Source of the DNA: Rallus limicola
Taxonomy: Eukaryota; Chordata; Aves; Gruiformes; Rallidae
Direction of reading: 5' to 3'
Length of the DNA stretch: 64,000 nt
Assembly (NCBI GenBank): GCA_022605955.1
Contig: JAKCOZ010000006.1
Span: forward strand, 868,001-932,000
A program made the position numbers and the translations under genes. A model generated the notes under the pieces. It ran no database searches, had not been told where the DNA came from, and saw nothing but the letters and a program-made list of their open reading frames with translations. Of the stretch, positions 59,663 to 64,000 are shown piece by piece. How positions within the stretch are numbered: the stretch's first letter is position 1; every line of letters starts with the position of its first letter.

Positions 59663-59743
59663 GTTATCCAACAGGATATCCCACCGCTGCCCCAGCCTAC
59701 AACCCAAACATGTATCCAACCAGCAGCCCCGGCTACGCCCCAG
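59663..59743 (+). CDS. FAM168A: FAM168A internal coding exon
   Basis: An 81-base exon: two bases finishing a split codon, 26 whole codons, then one base starting the next. The residues begin [12 protein letters not shown] and end SSPGYAP. This is the Tyr/Pro/Ala-rich segment near the N-terminus of FAM168A (TCRP1), where the preceding residue is Gly (G|GT) and the following one Glu (G|AG), both consistent with the phases seen. It is nearer to FAM168A than to the paralogue FAM168B, which has a different spacing there. The boundaries are a strong AG acceptor and a CAG/GTAAAA donor. FAM168A is a small proline-rich, membrane-associated protein reported in DNA-damage tolerance and in PI3K/AKT and NF-kB signalling; this exon has no catalytic motif. 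The start-codon exon was not found upstream in the window nor the next exon downstream, so both flanking introns extend beyond it or the exons escaped my reading. Confidence 0.85.
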
Positions 59744-59862
59744 GTAAAATCCGCGCACGGAGATGAGATGGGGCATGTTGAAGCAGGAGGAGTTGCCTCT
59801 TGCTGCTTGGTCTACCAAAGCCACCAGTTTCCATCTGTTTGATGGAAATACTTTCCAGGGAA

Positions 59863-60197
59863 AGGGACCTTATTAATGTTTATAAGTTTCTTAAGTATGG
59901 GATGCAAGGGGACATGGCCAGCCTCTTCTCAGTGTCTGTGGGGACAGGACAAGGGGTGATGGCCTCAAGTTGGAGCACAGGGAGTTCCACACCAATCTGG
60001 GGAAGAACTTCTTCCTGGTGAGGGTGAGGGAGCCCTGGGACAGGCTGCCCAGGGGGGTGTGGAGTCTCCTTCTCTGGAGAGATTCCAGCCCTGTCTGGAC
60101 ACCGCCCTGTGTGACCTGTCCTAGGGACCCTGCTTTGGCAGGGGGTTGGACCTGATGATCTCTGGAGGTCCCTTCCAACCCCTGTGGTTCTGTGATT
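59863..60197 (+). mobile_element. CR1 LINE copy, group E, 119 bases downstream of the exon
   Basis: Starts AAGGGACCTTATTAATGTTT in ORF2 and ends CCCTGTGGTTCTGTGATT. Same strand as the presumed host gene. The 119 bases between donor and CR1 (59744-59862) are unique. Confidence 0.92.
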
Positions 60198-60713
60198 TTA
60201 AAAAAATTAACCCAAACCCACAAACTTGTCAGTGGCTTCTCCTGCCAGAGGCTGGCAATGTCCTCCCTGCTCAGCCAGGGATGTAAATTCCTGGACACCA
60301 TAAAATGTCACCTGTCCCCAGGCACTGCCTGTGCCTTGCATAGGCAGGAGCTCCACCAGTGAGTGGGGATGTGGCCAAGGGGACACCCAAGTGAGAGGGA
60401 CCATCAAATTGTTACAGAATGAAGAATTTTTTGTGGGATTTGTCTTGCTTCTTGTACATCTCAGATGCCATCACTGGGAGGCTGGGGTTTATATTAGAAA
60501 GCGAATGGAAGCAACCCCCAGAGAAGCTGTGCTACCATCCAAACAAAACTCTTTTCTTTTGATGGAATGCACACATTCCCCTGGAATGGTTTTATTTCAG
60601 CTCAGTTTCATTTTCCAAATTAAAAATAAGAAAGAGGGAAAAAAAAAACCCAACTAGGAAATGTTCAAGTATTTTAAACAGCTGCAGCAATTGTCACATT
60701 TTGGGAAGATTTT
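60198..60713. other. Single-copy spacer (presumed FAM168A intron)
   Basis: Unique DNA with an A run near 60643-60652. Nothing recognised. Confidence 0.5.
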
Positions 60714-61384
60714 ACAGAATCCCAGACTGGTTGAGGTAAGAAGGGAGCTCTGGAGATCCCCCAGTCCCACCCCTGCCAGAGCAGGGTCCCCTCCAGCAGG
60801 CTGCACAAGACAGTGCCCAGGATCATGGGGTTCGGATGGCTCCAGAGATGGAGGGAGACTCCCCAAGCTCTCTGGGCAGCCTGGCCCAGGGCTCTGCCAC
60901 CCTCCCAGGAAAGAAGTTCCTCCTCAGGGTTAGGTGGAGCTTCCTCTGCTCCAGTTTGTACCCACAGCCCCTTGTCCTGTCCCTGGGCACCCATGAACAG
61001 CCTGACCCCTCCTCCTGAGCCCACCCCTCAAGGGTTTCTCAGCACTGAGAAGATCCCACTCAGGCTTCTGTTCTCTGGGCTGAACAGCCCTGAGTCCCTC
61101 AGCCTCTCTGGGTCAGAGAGATGTTCTGGTGCCCTCAGCATCTCCACAGCCCTTTGCTGTCCCCTCTCCAGGAGCTCCCTGTCGTTCCTGCCCCCGGGAG
61201 CCCAGCCCCACACACACTGTTCCCCATGAGGCCTCCCCAGGGCAGAACAGAGGGGCAGGAGAACCTTCCTGACCTGCTGCCCACACTTCTTTTGATATAC
61301 CCCAGGATGCTGTTGGCTTTCTTGGCCCAAGAGCATATTGCTGGCTCATGGTCAACCTGATGTCCACCAGGATTTAGTTCCCTT
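60714..61384 (-). mobile_element. CR1 LINE copy, group F, long
   Basis: TACAGAATCCCAGACTGGTT start. Extends through the ORF2 segment to MDIRLTMSQQYALGPRKPTA-like residues on the minus strand. Confidence 0.93.
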
Positions 61385-62591
61385 TAGCTGTATAGACCTT
61401 AGGTCTGTAACTCTTCCATCCCAGGTTCTTCTGTATTCAGTGGAGACAATGACAGCCCTTCCCAGAGAGCCCATCTTTGGGGACAGACTCCCCATGGATG
61501 CCTGTCTGTCCTATGAAGAGAGCTTGAGATTAATCCTGCCTAACATGTCATTCATGCTCATGAATGAACCCAAAGGGAGTTGGTAGATGCTCTCACAAGT
61601 GACTGTGATACTTCTTCAAGATACCCTTGGAGAAGGAGAGGGCTTGGATCATGATGTATGGGATTGCATTTTTGGCATAGATTAGGAGAGTAGGAATTGA
61701 GTGCAGTGAGCTGGAGGATGAGCCTCTTCCTCTTGAACAAAGAAGTTGCTTGCACTCACAACAAAGAAGTGAAAGAAGTGGATGTTCCAACCCTGACAGC
61801 AAGACAACAGTCAGGAAGACAAGGAGAAAGCAGGGAAACACAGGGATAATCCAGGCCATTTGGGTTCATACAGGTGGGCAGCACCAAGCCCCTTCTTGAG
61901 CCGCATCATTCCTGCAACAGCATCCACAGCCTGTGTCCTCCCCCCAGCAGAACAGAGCCTCCATGCTCAGCAAGAGCCATGTTATCCATCCTGGTCTCTT
62001 CTCCCTGCAAACAGCCAGATTGTCCTTCAGAATTTTCCTCCTTATTCTTTGAAAGGGAATAATCTGCCCCAAACCTTGTTAGTCGATGGCTTTTATAAGC
62101 ACAAGACCACAAAGCCTTTGATTTTTCCTTACCTTTGTCCTGGTGGTTGTGGCTGTGGGTGTCCTCTCTTTCATTAAAGATGCTTAACCACCCCCATGCT
62201 TTGATTCTTGCTGTATTTCATCGTTACAATACCTTCCAGCGAGCAGTTCTGCAGATTAATTAAGTCTTGAGTTCCTGATTTATTATTTTTTTTTAAAAGC
62301 AATGCAAATAACTCTCTGTTACTTTAGATTTGCATGATGTGAAAGGGGAAAAAAAACCCAAAAGCCCTGGTCAATCTTCTTTGTGCCAGCCAGGCTTTTG
62401 TTCAGTCCCCCGACGCTCCCTTCTGAACTGCAATCCTAATCTTTACTGACTTGCTTTCTCAAAAAACATTTAAAAATCAAATCTCCTCTGATCATTTTTG
62501 GCCTGCCTTGCCTTGAGTTTTTTTTTTTGTTATGCAGCTTAATGCTCAAGCAAGAAAGCCCTCACAGCCATCTCAACGTTGACATTTCATT
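61385..62591. other. Single-copy spacer with an unexplained minus-strand frame
   Basis: About 1.2 kb CR1-free. An 88-codon minus-strand frame (61593-61859) begins MAWIIPVFPCFLLVFLTVVL, which looks like a signal peptide, then becomes Cys/Ser-rich. No splice-site support is convincing and I recognise no family. Confidence 0.4.
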
Positions 62592-63715
62592 TCACAGAAT
62601 CACAGGATGACAAGGTTGAAATAGACCTTTAAGATTAAGTCCAATTATTCCTGTCCTATGCTAACCCAGATCTCTAAGTATGATCATGGAATCACAGAAT
62701 CATAGACTGGTCTGTGTTGGAAGGAACCCCAAGGATCACAGAGTTCCAAGCCCCTGCCACAGGCAGGGACACCAACCTCCAGGCCTGGAGCTACACAAGG
62801 TTGCCCAGGGCCCCATCCAACCTGGCCTTGAACACCCCCAGGGACAGGGCACCCACCCCCTCTCTGGGCAGCCTGTTTCAGCCCCTCACCACTCTCTCTG
62901 CAAAGAACTTCCCCCTAATCTCTCCTCTAACCCTTCCCTCCTTCAGCTTCACTCCATCCCCCTTGTCCTGCCAGTCTCTGCCCTTGAACAAGCTGATTCC
63001 CCTCCTGTTTCTCTGCTCCCTTCAGGGACTGGCAGGCTGCAATGAGGTCCCCCCACAGCCTTCTCTTCTCCAGGCTGACCCAGCCCAGCTCCCTCAGCCT
63101 CTCTCCATAGGGGAGCTGCTCCAGCCCTCTGAGCATCTCCATGGCTCCTCTGAACCCTTTCCAACTGTTCTACAGTACCTCAGTTCAAAGTACCTCATCT
63201 CCCCCTCTGTTAAACACCTCCAGGGGTGGGGACTCAGCCCCCTCCCTGGGCAGCCTGTGCTACAGCCCCACAACTCTGCCAGGGAAGAACTTTGCCCTCC
63301 CAGCTGAGCTGACCCTGCCCTGGCACAGCTTGAGCCCACTGCCCCTTGTCCCATCTCCTGGCCCCTGGCTGAAGAGACCAGCGCCCACCTCTCTGCACCC
63401 TCCTGGCAGGGCAGGGGAGGCACTGAGAAGGTCTCCCCTCAGCCTCCTCTTCTCCAGGCTCAACACCCCCAGCTCCCTCAGCTGCTCCTCAGAGGATTTG
63501 CCCTCCAGCCCCTTCCCCAGCCTGGTTGCCCTTCTCTGCACTCGCTCCAGGACCTCCATGTCCTTCTGATGCTGAGGAGCCCAGAACTGGACCCAGCACT
63601 CGAGGTGCAGCCCCACCAATGCCCAGTCCAGGGGCACAATCCCCTCCCCAGACCTACTGGCCACACTATTGCTGACACAAGCCAGGATGCCAGTGGCCTT
63701 CCTGGCCACCTGGGC
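62592..63715 (-). mobile_element. CR1 LINE copy, group C, split by a nested CR1
   Basis: 62592-62680 is the 3' part (TTCACAGAATCACAGGATGA ... CCCAGATCTCTAAGTA). The element resumes at about 63188 (AAGTACCTCATCTCCCC) and continues to about 63711. AAGTA stands at both edges of the interruption (62676-62680 and 63188-63192). Confidence 0.93.
62681..63173 (-). mobile_element. CR1 LINE copy, group A, nested in a group C copy
   Basis: TCATGGAATCACAGAATCAT start, full set of group A blocks, 5' end near CCCTTTCCAACTGTTCTACA. Same orientation as its host. The 14 bases to its right (63174-63187) include a second copy of AGTACCTCA, which recurs at 63189-63197. Confidence 0.93.
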
Positions 63716-63769
63716 AGCCTCACTTTATGATGGAGGAGTCTCCAGTTCTGCTGCTATGGTGAACATAGT

Positions 63770-63875
63770 TCTGGCTGAAGAGACCATTGCCCACCTCTCT
63801 GCACCTTCCTGTCTGGTAGTTGTAGGCCTGAAAGGAGGTTGTAGAGAGGTGGGCAGTGCTGGGCAGTTTCTCTCT
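63770..63875. repeat. Inverted repeat of CR1 group C sequence
   Basis: 63774-63810 reads GGCTGAAGAGACCATTGCCC and ACCTCTCTGCACCTTCCT, a minus-strand group C segment. 63834-63870 reads AGGAGGTTGTAGAGAGGTGG and GCAGTG, the same segment on the plus strand. The arms are imperfect with a spacer of about 24 bases. Confidence 0.85.
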
Positions 63876-64000
63876 TTATGATTGTTAGAAATGTTTTCTA
63901 TAATTTTCTATTGTCTAGAAGCTTGATAGGTAACTCTGCATTGAGAAAATACCCTACCAGCCCATAAGACAACACAGCTAAGCATTAAAATTAGCAAGGA
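63876..64000. other. Window edge, single-copy DNA
   Basis: AT-rich. Nothing recognised. Confidence 0.4.

Noticed and set aside
1..64000. Endogenous retrovirus or LTR element
   Set aside because: No paired terminal repeats, primer-binding site or gag/pol residues were recognised. All RT-like residues fit CR1.

Overview
This is vertebrate nuclear DNA, almost certainly from a bird. About sixty copies or pieces of one LINE family, CR1 (chicken repeat 1), lie in both orientations. Most are 5'-truncated and end in the CR1 signature: a conserved GGTCCCTTCCAACC-type block followed by one to four copies of an ATTCTRTG octamer, with no poly(A). No Alu, B1 or L1-like element, LTR provirus, tRNA gene, rRNA gene, CRISPR array or bacterial operon was recognised. 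Adding my approximate CR1 intervals gives about 26-27 kb of 64 kb (roughly 40%), far above what is usual for CR1 in chicken. This points to a bird lineage with a known CR1 expansion, such as woodpeckers and relatives (Piciformes) or hornbills and hoopoes. The lineage is an inference.

Only one genuine coding exon is supported: an 81-base internal exon at 59663-59743 on the plus strand. It has a good branch point, polypyrimidine tract, acceptor and donor. Its 26 complete codons match the proline/tyrosine/alanine-rich N-terminal part of FAM168A (TCRP1). I could not find the start-codon exon upstream or the next exon downstream. The simplest reading is that most of the window is intron, and perhaps upstream flank, of FAM168A transcribed left to right. 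A weaker exon-like open frame with a hydrophobic segment and a GTGAGT donor lies on the minus strand at 1958-2158.

The CR1 copies fall into groups by their 3' sequences; the labels are mine and are used in the feature list. A: CCACCAACCTCCAGGCCTGG type. B: GAGCGCATCGGCCAGACG type, five copies, very alike and still CpG-rich, so probably youngest. C: CTGTCCCTGTCCTGTGCTGA type. D: CTGCAGTGAGCAGGGACA type. E: CCAAAGCAGGGTCCCTAGGA type. F: CAGCAGGCTGCACAGGACAG type. G: CCCTGCCCATGGCAGGG type. H: older, diverged pieces. Three copies reach into the reverse-transcriptase domain: 111-1060 (FADD motif intact), 11380-12250 (ancient) and 53470-54520 (FADD destroyed).

Layout: 0-10 kb has scattered copies of groups A, C, D, E, F and H, with a chimeric pair at 6.1-7.2 kb and an internally duplicated copy at 8.1-8.7 kb. 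10-30 kb has A to H copies, an ancient RT fossil at 11.4-12.3 kb and a clean CR1-in-CR1 nest at 28.4-29.1 kb. 30-45 kb has fewer copies plus two perfect palindromic structures. 45-58 kb is dense, with head-to-head pairs and two AT/GT microsatellites. 58-64 kb holds the FAM168A exon, bracketed by CR1 copies 278 bases upstream and 119 bases downstream, then a second nested CR1 and an inverted CR1 remnant. The spacers between copies are ordinary AT-rich single-copy DNA in which I see no gene.
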